In this document: positions 1-6,660 of the stretch, one piece after another | How the letters are laid out: the number at the start of each line of letters is the position of its first letter | Position numbering within the stretch: position 1 is the first letter of the stretch | From: Pseudomonadota bacterium | Lineage (GTDB): Bacteria; Pseudomonadota; Gammaproteobacteria; Burkholderiales; Thiobacillaceae | Length of the DNA: 17,586 nucleotides | Reading direction: 5' to 3' | Assembly: GCA_021791235.1 (NCBI GenBank) | Contig: JAJYXA010000003.1 | Coordinates: forward strand, 1-17,586 | Notes under the pieces: generated by a model | The model's input: only the letters and a program-made list of their open reading frames with translations | Told to the model about the DNA's origin: nothing | Databases searched by the model: none | Position numbers and translations under genes: made by a program

Positions 1-641
1 CCGGCCGCCTGCCATTCGGGGATGCCGTCGGCGATCTTCTGCGCGCGGTAGCCGTGCTCCTTCAGCAGCGCCACCGCCTCGGCGGACATCATGCAGAACG
101 GTCCGCGGCAGTAGGCGACGATGTCGCGGTCGGCGGGCAGTTCCTTGATGCGCTGGCGGATTTCCTCAAGCGGCATCGACCGGGCAAACGGCAGATGGCC
201 GTTGGCGAATTCGGCAGAGGGACGCACGTCGATCACCACCACCTCGCCGCGCCGCGCCTTTTCCATCAGCGAACGCCGTGTTTCGGTATCGAGCTTTTCC
301 GGCGCGGCAAAGATCCGGTCCATGGCCACTTTCAGTTCAACCAGATGTTCTTCCGCCACCGTGCGCAGGTTGACCCACAGGGCGCTGACGTCCTCGCCCG
401 ACAGGCGATAGGCGATGAAGCGGCCGTCGCGCTGCGCCTCGACCAGGCGGGCCGCCTTCAGCACCTTGAGGTGCGCGCTCGCCAGCTTGATGTCGATATT
501 GGCCTCGGCAGCGAGGGCATCCACGGTTTTCTCGCCCTGCGCCAGGATTTCCAGCAGCTCCAGCCGTTTGGAACTGGAGACGGCCTTGCCGATGCGGGCG
601 ACCTGTTCGTAGAGCAGGTCTTTGGTTTGACGTTTGTCCAC
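1..641 (-). CDS. ArsR-type HTH / rhodanese fusion regulator (3' end cut off by window edge)
   Basis: Read on the minus strand from a GTG at 641, the frame gives about 213 residues and runs off the window. Residues 1-95 look like an ArsR/SmtB winged helix (SKRLELLEILAQGEKTVDAL, then ASAHLKVLKAARLVEAQRDG). Residues about 125-214 are a rhodanese domain (VVVIDVRPSAEFANGHLPFA) with the active-site loop AYCRGPFC, so Cys178 is the expected persulfide-forming residue. The GTG is the only possible start: an in-frame stop lies 30 bases upstream with no ATG, GTG or TTG between. No obvious SD is seen. The HTH lacks the usual metal-binding cysteine pair of ArsR metal sensors, so sensing of sulfane sulfur or a thiol through the rhodanese domain is an inference. 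The gene is divergent from the Crp/Fnr gene. Only a few C-terminal residues are probably missing. Confidence 0.9.
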   Translation of the reverse strand, partial: MDKRQTKDLLYEQVARIGKAVSSSKRLELLEILAQGEKTVDALAAEANIDIKLASAHLKVLKAARLVEAQRDGRFIAYRLSGEDVSALWVNLRTVAEEHLVELKVAMDRIFAAPEKLDTETRRSLMEKARRGEVVVIDVRPSAEFANGHLPFARSMPLEEIRQRIKELPADRDIVAYCRGPFCMMSAEAVALLKEHGYRAQKIADGIPEWQAA

Positions 642-920
642 GAAACGTACATTCGCACGATTATTAGATTAATGCAAGATCCATTTCGACCCCGCACGCA
701 CTCAATCGCCCGCCCGCATGCTTGCTGCAAATTGATTTTTCGCAAGGAGCAATTAACCTAGGGTGTGGTAAATACGTGCCGCCCATCCGGAATGCCCGGC
801 CGCAAGTCACTGCACACGGCGCCCGATGACACAGCGTGTTCAAAATAACGAAGAATGGAATTCGATGTACCCAGATCGTCGACCGCATGATGACGCCCCC
901 TCCGGCAAGGGCGCCATCCC
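642..920. promoter_or_regulatory. Divergent intergenic region between ArsR-rhodanese and Crp/Fnr genes
   Basis: No gene is seen in these 279 bases. Two elements stand out. At 660-673 an AT-rich imperfect dyad (ATTATTAGATTAAT) lies 19 bases from the GTG of the ArsR gene, a usual position for an ArsR-family operator. At 732-745 TTGATTTTTCGCAA fits the loose Fnr-family pattern TTGA-N6-(T/G)CAA and could be an autoregulatory site for the Crp/Fnr gene. Both are weak single matches. I could not place a convincing sigma-70 promoter. Confidence 0.3.
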
Positions 921-1625
921 ATGAAAACGAATTGCACCAATCCCCAGTGGATCGGCCGCGCGAAATGCGCCGTATGCGACGTACGCAATTTCGTCCTGTT
1001 CTCGGGTCTATCCACACACGAACTGGACACGATCCTGCAGCCGATCGACAACCTGCATGTCCCGCAAAATGCAGTGCTGTACGAGCAGGGGGCGGCGGCA
1101 CCCTGCGTCTACACCCTTCGTCACGGACTCATCAAGCTCAAGGTCGACCTGCCCAACGGCGGACAGCGCATCGTGCGGCTGTTGCGCCCCGGCGATGTGG
1201 CCGGCATGGAAACGCTGGTGGGCGAGCGCTATCACCACACTGCCATCGCCCTGCAGGACGCCGATGTCTGCCGCATCCCGAGCGAGGTCATACTCCAGCT
1301 CGACAAGACCAACCCGAGCGTGCACCAGGCCCTGCAGCAGCGCTGGCAGCGGTCGATCGACCAGGCCGATCATTTCATCGTGGCACTCTCCACCGGCCCG
1401 GCGGAAGCGCGCATGGCACGTCTCCTGATCACGCTCGGCTGCACCGGCACCCTGTCGGAAACGCTGATGCCGAGCCGCGAGGACATGGGCGCCCTGCTCG
1501 GCATCACCACCGAAACCGCCAGTCGCATCATGGCCGAATTCAGGCGACGCGGCCTGATCCATATCGAGAAGGGCGGTTGCGTCGACTACGACCACAACGG
1601 ATTGACGCAACTGGCCCACGGTTAA
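921..1625 (+). CDS. Crp/Fnr-family transcriptional regulator with N-terminal CxxC
   Basis: The 234-residue product has the full family layout: a cyclic-nucleotide-binding-type beta-roll (about 25-125), a dimerisation helix (about 130-160) and a C-terminal winged helix. The recognition helix carries TTETASR, with E198, S201 and R202 in the places of the E..SR residues with which E. coli FNR reads TTGAT half-sites. Cysteines C16 and C19 form a CxxC, and C117 sits in VCRIP like FNR Cys122. The third N-terminal cysteine of FNR is a valine here (position 25), but C5 could stand in. A [4Fe-4S] oxygen sensor is therefore possible; a redox-thiol sensor is an alternative. The ATG has AAGGG at 907-911, nine bases upstream. 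A palindromic Fnr-type site lies 32 bases after the stop, so the likely target is the next gene. Confidence 0.92.
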   Translation: MKTNCTNPQWIGRAKCAVCDVRNFVLFSGLSTHELDTILQPIDNLHVPQNAVLYEQGAAAPCVYTLRHGLIKLKVDLPNGGQRIVRLLRPGDVAGMETLVGERYHHTAIALQDADVCRIPSEVILQLDKTNPSVHQALQQRWQRSIDQADHFIVALSTGPAEARMARLLITLGCTGTLSETLMPSREDMGALLGITTETASRIMAEFRRRGLIHIEKGGCVDYDHNGLTQLAHG

Positions 1626-1656
1626 GGCGTGTGTTGTTTAATGGTCACAATGTTGC

Positions 1657-1672
1657 ATTGACAATTGTCAAT
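1657..1672. promoter_or_regulatory. Perfect Fnr/FixK-type palindrome upstream of the barrel gene
   Basis: ATTGACAATTGTCAAT is a perfect 16-bp inverted repeat matching TTGA-N6-TCAA, the general Fnr/FixK-family site. A possible -10 (TAAAAT, 1700-1705) would put transcription start near 1712, with the site centred about 47 bases upstream. That is close to, but not exactly at, the class II activator position of -41.5. The adjacent upstream gene encodes an Fnr-family protein with the matching E..SR recognition residues. Confidence 0.75.
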
Positions 1673-1749
1673 CGGGAAAAATCGGCTGCAAAAGCCCATT
1701 AAAATCACTTCAAGTTTTTGTTCTAACAAGTTGAAACCCTAATAAGCGA

Positions 1750-1766
1750 AGGCGGGCGGCCCGCCT
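1750..1766 (+). other. Small leader hairpin just before the SD of the barrel gene
   Basis: AGGCGGG (1750-1756) and CCCGCCT (1760-1766) form a 7-bp GC stem with a 3-base loop. The SD GGAGA (1769-1773) begins two bases after it and the ATG is at 1780. The stem does not cover the SD but would sit beside the ribosome standby area. A role in translation or mRNA stability is a guess. Confidence 0.4.
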
Positions 1767-1779
1767 GCGGAGAACTCCA

Positions 1780-4479
1780 ATGAAACATGCTTTGAAGCCG
1801 CTGGCCGCGTGCATGGCCACCCTGTTTGGCGCCGCATCGTTCAACGTGTGGGGCGCGCCGCCGGCCACGCCCCCGGTCCAGACCCAGAACCAGAGCCCAA
1901 GCGGCACCCAGGCCGGCGCACCCGTCACCACGGTTCCCCCCGTGCTGGCGACCCGCCCGATGACATCGGTCTTCCCGACGCAGCCGAACGAGTTTCCCGG
2001 CATTCCCTGGGGCTCGTTCCTGGTGTTCCCGGAAGTGACACTGGCCGCCACCTACGACGACAACATTTACGCCGAGCGCCCCTACGCCCCCACGCGCACC
2101 TACGTGACCGATGACGTGGTCTACACGCTGTCGCCGTCGATCGCCTTGAAATCCAACTGGAAGCAGCACGCGCTGAACTTCGACGCGGGCGGCGACTTCG
2201 ACCGATACCGCAACCACGACACGGAAAACGTCAACGACTACTGGCTCGGCTTCGACGGCCGCTACGACCTCAGCCCGACGACCAACGTATTTGGCGGCGC
2301 CCGCCACTCGCGCGACCACGAAGACCGTTCCACCCCGGGCAGCGACATCGGGCAGATCGAGCCCACCCTGTACGACCACGAGGAAGCGCACCTCGGCCTC
2401 GCCCACGCGTTCGGCGCCTTCCGTCTGCGCCTCGGCGGCACCTACGACCAGTACGACTACAAGAACGGAATTGAAGGTGCCACCGGCCTGGCGACCAACA
2501 ACGACTATCGCGACCACAACCTGAATTCGCTGGGCGTGCGCTTGGGCTATGTGCTGTCACCCCGATACGAGCTTTTTGGCCAGGTGGCGACCGACAATCG
2601 CCGCTACGACAACCTGATCCCCGGCCAGACCTTCAATCGCGACTCGGACGGCTACCGTGCCGCGGCCGGGGTGAAATTCACCCTGCAGCCCCAGCGCCTG
2701 GCGGGCGAGGCCTTCGCCGGCGTGATGGGCCAGAATTTCGACTACAGCGGGTTCTCCGACATCACCAAGCCGTATTTCGGCTTGCTGGCGGCGTGGAAAC
2801 CGACTTCGCTGACAACCGCGACCTTCTTCATCGACCGTTCACTCGAAGAAACCACCGTCTTCAGCAGTCCCAGTTATGCCTCCAGTACAACCGACACCAC
2901 TTACGGCTTTGAGGTGGAACGCCACCTGACCAGCAAGCTGTCGGTCAACGGCCGCGCCGCCTACACGCATAGCGACTTCAACGACTTCGCCCGCGTCGAC
3001 AAGATCATCGACGCCGGCGCCGGCCTGCGCTACTACGTGATGCCCAACGTGTATCTGGGCGCTGACCTGCGCATCATCGATCGCGCCTCCAGCGACATCG
3101 CCGCGCAATACAGCCGCAACCAGATCCTGGTCAGCGTCGGCTACACGCCGGCGCGCAACCGCGACTACGCCATCATTCCCGAACGCGAGGCCGGCGCGCC
3201 CGAGGCGCCGCGTGCGCAGGGCCTGTATTCCGGCTTCTATCTGGGCGCCCAGCTGGGCCATGGCGGCCTGACCACCGCCACATTGGACCCGCGTGCCCCC
3301 AACAACACCGACACCGCCGACATGGGCGGCTTCGGCGCCAGCTTCGGCCTGTTCGGCGGCTGGGGCACCGAGCTCGCCGACAACTGGTATCTCGGCGTCG
3401 AACTCGACGGCGGCGACAGCAACGCCAACTGGAAGCACAGCAAGTCCAAGGACGATGCGCGGACCGAGTATGTCGACAAGGACAGCAACTATGGCCTGAG
3501 CCTGCGCGCCGGCTACCTGCTCGACGGCGGCATGCTGTACGGCAAGCTCGGCAAGGTACGCACCGACTTCCATACCTATTACACGGAAAACCAGTACGCA
3601 TCCGGCGCGTTCGCCCAGGACCACACCGAGACCGGCACCCGCCTTGGCCTCGGCCTGGAAATCCCGGCCTCGCGCAACCTGTTCGTGCGCACCGACTACA
3701 GCGTCACCCGCTACGGCAGCTATGACGTGACCTACCAGTCGGGCGCACTGCCGACCGACACCACGACGGGAAGCTTCGAGACCAGCGACGCCGTCTTCAG
3801 CCTCGGCCTCGGCTGGCGCTTCGGCGGCCAGCGCCCCGCCGTCGCCACCCGTCCGGCCAGCGAACTGCGCGGCCTCTACATGGGCGCCAACCTCGGCCAC
3901 GGCACGCTGGGCACCCAGCTGACCGGCACCCACGACATCGGCGCAATCCCGGGCAACTACGCCTTCACCGGCGACTTCGCCCGCTCGGGCTTCACCGGCG
4001 GCTTCTTCGCCGGCTACGGCCACACCTTCGGCCAGATCTACCTCGGCTTGGAACTGGAAGCCGAAGCGGCCAACTTCGGCTGGGAACATGACCGTGTCGC
4101 CGGCGGTGGCAGTGGCGGCCGCGACTTCGCAGCAGACAAGCGCGGCGGCTATGGCGGCAGCGTGCGCGTCGGCTACGTGCTGCCCAACGGCAGCCTGCTG
4201 TACGGACGCATCGGCCAGGTGCAGACCCGCTTCAACACGCTCTACAACCGCGGCAACAACACGTCGACCTGGGTCAACCGCAGCGACACGCTCGGCGGGA
4301 CGCGCGTCGGGGTCGGCGCCGAGATTCCGGCATCGCAGAACACCTTCGTTCGCATGGACTACAGCTACACCCGCTACAACGACACGATTGACTTCGTGTC
4401 GACCCAGGCCACGCAGGACGCCATGCGCTTCGACAACACGGAAACCCTGGCCCGTCTGGGCATCGGCTACCGCTTCTAA
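1780..4479 (+). CDS. Exported protein with three predicted outer-membrane beta-barrel domains
   Basis: The 899-residue product starts with a Sec signal peptide (about 1-26, cleavage near VWGA) and a Pro/Thr/Gln-rich linker to about residue 70. Residues about 80-465 alternate polar and hydrophobic residues in a pattern of many amphipathic strands rich in Asp and Tyr, resembling BBP2-type barrel proteins. Residues 481-681 and 698-899 are two clearly related domains of the small Omp25/OmpA-like barrel type, opening GLYSGFYLGAQLGHG and GLYMGANLGHG and ending WRF and YRF. The chain ends in Phe, as BAM substrates do. SD GGAGA at 1769-1773. Putting one large and two small barrels in one chain is unusual; one larger barrel, or surface-exposed small domains, are alternatives. 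The substrate is unknown. The upstream Fnr-type site suggests control by oxygen or redox state. Confidence 0.85.
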   Translation: MKHALKPLAACMATLFGAASFNVWGAPPATPPVQTQNQSPSGTQAGAPVTTVPPVLATRPMTSVFPTQPNEFPGIPWGSFLVFPEVTLAATYDDNIYAERPYAPTRTYVTDDVVYTLSPSIALKSNWKQHALNFDAGGDFDRYRNHDTENVNDYWLGFDGRYDLSPTTNVFGGARHSRDHEDRSTPGSDIGQIEPTLYDHEEAHLGLAHAFGAFRLRLGGTYDQYDYKNGIEGATGLATNNDYRDHNLNSLGVRLGYVLSPRYELFGQVATDNRRYDNLIPGQTFNRDSDGYRAAAGVKFTLQPQRLAGEAFAGVMGQNFDYSGFSDITKPYFGLLAAWKPTSLTTATFFIDRSLEETTVFSSPSYASSTTDTTYGFEVERHLTSKLSVNGRAAYTHSDFNDFARVDKIIDAGAGLRYYVMPNVYLGADLRIIDRASSDIAAQYSRNQILVSVGYTPARNRDYAIIPEREAGAPEAPRAQGLYSGFYLGAQLGHGGLTTATLDPRAPNNTDTADMGGFGASFGLFGGWGTELADNWYLGVELDGGDSNANWKHSKSKDDARTEYVDKDSNYGLSLRAGYLLDGGMLYGKLGKVRTDFHTYYTENQYASGAFAQDHTETGTRLGLGLEIPASRNLFVRTDYSVTRYGSYDVTYQSGALPTDTTTGSFETSDAVFSLGLGWRFGGQRPAVATRPASELRGLYMGANLGHGTLGTQLTGTHDIGAIPGNYAFTGDFARSGFTGGFFAGYGHTFGQIYLGLELEAEAANFGWEHDRVAGGGSGGRDFAADKRGGYGGSVRVGYVLPNGSLLYGRIGQVQTRFNTLYNRGNNTSTWVNRSDTLGGTRVGVGAEIPASQNTFVRMDYSYTRYNDTIDFVSTQATQDAMRFDNTETLARLGIGYRF
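3220..4476 (+). repeat. Tandem duplication of a small barrel domain inside the 899-residue protein
   Basis: Copy one covers codons 481-681 (3220-3822) and copy two codons 698-899 (3871-4476), joined by a 16-residue linker. Diverged but collinear blocks align: GTRLGLGLEIPASRNLFVR with GTRVGVGAEIPASQNTFVR, DYSVTRY with DYSYTRY, and LYGKLGKVRTDFHTYY with LYGRIGQVQTRFNTLY. The level of divergence points to an old duplication rather than an assembly artefact. Confidence 0.85.
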
Positions 4480-4636
4480 GCCACTGAATCCGATGCAAAT
4501 AAATGAATGGACATTGCGAAAAATCAATGGTCGTTTTAAAGGGACCTGCTAGTCTTCAATTGTAGTGAATTTAATTTTGGTCCGGCCGCAAGATCGGGCA
4601 CAAAAGGTCGAAGTAATCACAAATATGGAGAGATAC

Positions 4637-5770
4637 ATGACACACCCCACATACAATTTCAAAAAATTGATCCTCGCGGGCGGCACAATGTTTGCGATGC
4701 TGGCTGTTCCGCTGGCCGTCAACTCGGTCACCGGTCTGGATCTGGGCGTAATTTCGGCTGCCCATGCTGCGGATGATGGCGGTTCCTCCAAGAAGAGCGG
4801 CGGCCACAAGGGCAAGGCAGGCAGCCAGAAGGGCGCTCAGGGCAAGGGCGGCGAGGCGAGCAAGAAGATTTTCCGCATTCCGGCCGCTGAAGAAGACAGC
4901 GACCGTCCGGTATGGGCGGGCGTGAAGGGCGGCAAGTCCGGCGGCGGCGGCAAGCCTGCCGGCGCCGGCACCAAGAAGGGTGACCTGTTCGGCGACATGG
5001 TCGTCGTGCTGCGCGACGCCAATGGTGCGCCCATCCTGACCACCGATGGCTTGGTGCAGGTCATCGCCTATGTCTACGATGCCTCCGGCAACCTGGTTCC
5101 ACTGAAGGATGCCTCCGGCAATCTCGTGGTGATTCCCTATGTGGACGGCGAACTGGCCACCACCATCAACGGTGTGCCGGTCTATTCGGCTGAAGTCGAT
5201 CTGGGCCGCCTGAGCGTGGGCCGCGCACCGAGCAAGGTACTGGATCATTCGCTGACCGAAGCGCTGTCCAAGCTGACCGCGGGCACCGTGACCCTGGACT
5301 CGACCGGCCGTCTGGCGGTGGATGGCGTGACCATCGACTCGCCGCTGGAAAACCTGGCGCTGTACGACAAGTACATGACCACCGGTTCGCTGCCAGGCGT
5401 GACACTGCCGGCCGGGTTCAATCCCGCATCCTTGCTGGCGGCCGCTTCTGACAAGTACGGCAGCATCAGCGTGGACACCGTGGTCTACATGAACTCCATC
5501 CTGGGGATCAACAGCGGCACCACGTACTACGACTTCTCCACCACCAACTACGATCGCTACACGACTTGGAAGAATGCGACCGCAACTGTTCTGGTGTACG
5601 ACGCCGCGAAGAATGTCTACGTCCCGACCGTGGTAAACCTGTACGACGCCGTGTTCAACAGCACCAACTGGGTTGACCCGACGGCAACGGGCGGCGCGGA
5701 CGACTTTGCGACGGCTGCGGACGACTACCGGGCCGTGATCGAGTTCGTTCACGACAACGCCGTTCGTTGA
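4637..5770 (+). CDS. Exported Gly/Lys-rich protein of unknown function
   Basis: I chose the ATG at 4637 because GGAGA at 4627-4631 precedes it by five bases; in-frame ATGs at 4565 and 4625 lack this. The product is 377 residues. A long Sec signal peptide ends at AAHA (residue 44). A basic Gly/Ser/Lys-rich low-complexity stretch follows (about 46-76), then SKKIFRIPAAEEDSDRP, a second Gly/Lys-rich run (about 97-115), and a folded-looking part beginning GDLFGDMVVVLRD. Within it DASGNLV occurs twice in close tandem (148-154 and 158-164), and GRLSVGRAPSKVLD looks like a conserved core. No catalytic motif or membrane anchor is seen. It lies 157 bases after the barrel gene and 56 before a His-rich exported protein sharing short motifs (KSGGH, SK-KIF). 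Surface or periplasmic location is inferred; I do not recognise a named function. Confidence 0.8.
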   Translation: MTHPTYNFKKLILAGGTMFAMLAVPLAVNSVTGLDLGVISAAHAADDGGSSKKSGGHKGKAGSQKGAQGKGGEASKKIFRIPAAEEDSDRPVWAGVKGGKSGGGGKPAGAGTKKGDLFGDMVVVLRDANGAPILTTDGLVQVIAYVYDASGNLVPLKDASGNLVVIPYVDGELATTINGVPVYSAEVDLGRLSVGRAPSKVLDHSLTEALSKLTAGTVTLDSTGRLAVDGVTIDSPLENLALYDKYMTTGSLPGVTLPAGFNPASLLAAASDKYGSISVDTVVYMNSILGINSGTTYYDFSTTNYDRYTTWKNATATVLVYDAAKNVYVPTVVNLYDAVFNSTNWVDPTATGGADDFATAADDYRAVIEFVHDNAVR

Positions 5771-5777
5771 TCGCTTG

Positions 5778-5799
5778 ACCGGGCGGTTCGCCGCCCGGT
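5778..5799 (+). other. Intercistronic hairpin with TTCG loop
   Basis: A perfect 9-bp stem (ACCGGGCGG with CCGCCCGGT) closes a TTCG loop, eight bases after the stop of the Gly/Lys-rich gene. No T-run follows (TGCATTAC), so it is not a standard intrinsic terminator. The closing pair is G-C rather than the extra-stable C-G. It may protect the upstream mRNA or lower expression of the downstream gene. Confidence 0.6.
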
Positions 5800-5826
5800 G
5801 CATTACACGCAACAGGAGTTTTCAGA

Positions 5827-6159
5827 ATGAATGCTTACAGCAAATTGGTAACGCTGGTGTTGCTGGCAGCGGGCTTGGCAACGGGCAGCGTAGTGGCGTA
5901 TGCAGCCGACAGCCACACCGACAGCCATTCCGATAGCGGTCATTCGGACGGCAAGAAGGGCCCGAAGTACATGGGCGGCGGCAACAAGGGTGGCAGCCAC
6001 AGCAGCAGTGCCCACAAAGGCGGCAGTTCGCACCATGACAGTTCGGAAGGCGGCAGCAAGTCAACGGAAAGCAAGATTTTCCACGGCAAGTCCGGCGGCC
6101 ACGACGAGGCCAGCACCGAAGCTGGTCATGAAGACGGCGGCACCGAGCACACCCATTAA
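5827..6159 (+). CDS. Small exported His/Ser/Gly-rich protein, possible metal binder
   Basis: The 110-residue product has a Sec signal peptide (1-27, cleavage near VAYA-AD). The mature part is almost wholly low-complexity: about 12 His among 83 residues, with many Ser, Gly, Lys and Asp and no Cys. It contains ESKIFHGKSGGHDE, which echoes SKKIF and KSGGH in the preceding exported protein. A strong SD (AGGAG, 5814-5818) is eight bases from the ATG. A hairpin separates it from the upstream gene and a strong terminator follows, so it is probably the last gene of the unit. Binding of Zn, Ni or Cu through the histidines is inferred from composition only. Its coding status is supported by the signal peptide and SD. 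Confidence 0.75.
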   Translation: MNAYSKLVTLVLLAAGLATGSVVAYAADSHTDSHSDSGHSDGKKGPKYMGGGNKGGSHSSSAHKGGSSHHDSSEGGSKSTESKIFHGKSGGHDEASTEAGHEDGGTEHTH

Positions 6160-6182
6160 TATTTGGTAGCACGTTGCAGGAC

Positions 6183-6217
6183 AAGGGGCGCACGATTCGT
6201 GTGCCCCTTTTCTTTTT
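6183..6217 (+). terminator. Intrinsic terminator after the His-rich protein gene
   Basis: AAGGGGCGCAC (6183-6193) and GTGTGCCCCTT (6199-6209) form an 11-bp stem with one G-T wobble and a 5-base loop, running into TTTTCTTTTT. This is a textbook rho-independent terminator on the plus strand, 24 bases after the stop. Confidence 0.9.
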
Positions 6218-6233
6218 GCGCGCCCGGACCGCC

Positions 6234-6256
6234 GCCCTGTCACACACTGCCACACA
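6234..6256 (+). promoter_or_regulatory. Direct-repeat operator upstream of the 56-residue exported protein
   Basis: TGTCACACA (6238-6246) is followed after one base by TGCCACACA (6248-6256), a 10-bp-period direct repeat typical of OmpR/PhoB-family sites. With the flanking GCCC, 20 of 23 bases match the element between the TPEQ-repeat gene and the response regulator at about 11500, read on the minus strand. The ATG of the next gene is 138 bases downstream. A weak -10 (TAAGAT, 6296-6301) would place the site near -61. Binding by the window's own response regulator is an inference. Confidence 0.65.
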
Positions 6257-6393
6257 CTGATGCCGGCAGGACACACGCCCGACACCCCCTCTGCCTAAGA
6301 TGCTTTCCATCGGCCGACGCGAACGCCTCGATACGCGGTCGCAGCAGACCGAGTGACACGTTCCACTTTCAATTCTTTATAAGGAATCCGGTT

Positions 6394-6564
6394 ATGAAAA
6401 GCATCCTTCAAGCTGCAGTACTCACCTCCCTGCTCGCCTCGTTTTCGGCCTTCGCCCACCATCCCGCCGAAGACATCGTCGACGAAGAAACCTGGCTGAT
6501 GATCGATGAAAACGTGGCCGACACCCCGCATGCCGATCTGGTGTTCGACGACATGGGGAATTAA
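6394..6564 (+). CDS. Small exported acidic protein (56 aa), unknown function
   Basis: The ATG at 6394 has AAGGA (6381-6385) eight bases upstream. The first 21 residues (MKSILQAAVLTSLLASFSAFA) are a clear Sec signal peptide with AFA before the cleavage site. The mature part is about 35 residues, starts HHPAEDIVDEETWLMIDENV, ends in DTPHADLVFDDMGN, and holds about 12 acidic residues and no Cys. The N-terminal His pair and a later His could bind a metal, but no domain is recognised. It stands alone, with a terminator on each side. The direct-repeat operator upstream suggests it is induced by the two-component system encoded 5 kb to the right. The regulatory match and signal peptide together argue that this is a real gene. 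Confidence 0.75.
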   Translation: MKSILQAAVLTSLLASFSAFAHHPAEDIVDEETWLMIDENVADTPHADLVFDDMGN

Positions 6565-6587
6565 GCACCGCAGGAAGATGGCAGCCC

Positions 6588-6630
6588 GGGCCGGCCCCGT
6601 GGTGGAAACCTTCCGCCATGGGGCCGGCCT
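6588..6630 (+). terminator. Long hairpin terminator after the 56-residue protein gene
   Basis: GCCGGCCCCGTGGTGG (6590-6605) pairs with CCGCCATGGGGCCGGC (6613-6628), giving a 16-bp stem with two G-T wobbles and a 7-base loop. The trailing T-tract is weak (CTTCGCTTT). It lies between convergent genes and could also slow transcription arriving from queD. Confidence 0.65.
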
Positions 6631-6660
6631 TCGCTTTGCCCCCTCGGCGGTCGGCGGGGG

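Noticed and set aside
2839..4527. 562-codon open frame on the minus strand
   Set aside because: It is antisense to the barrel gene, is Val/Ala/Gly-rich and has no recognisable domain; the plus-strand barrel protein with signal peptide explains the region.
4555..4569. TTCA-N7-TGAA inverted repeat before the Gly/Lys-rich gene
   Set aside because: The arms are only four bases long in AT-rich DNA, and no promoter geometry supports it.
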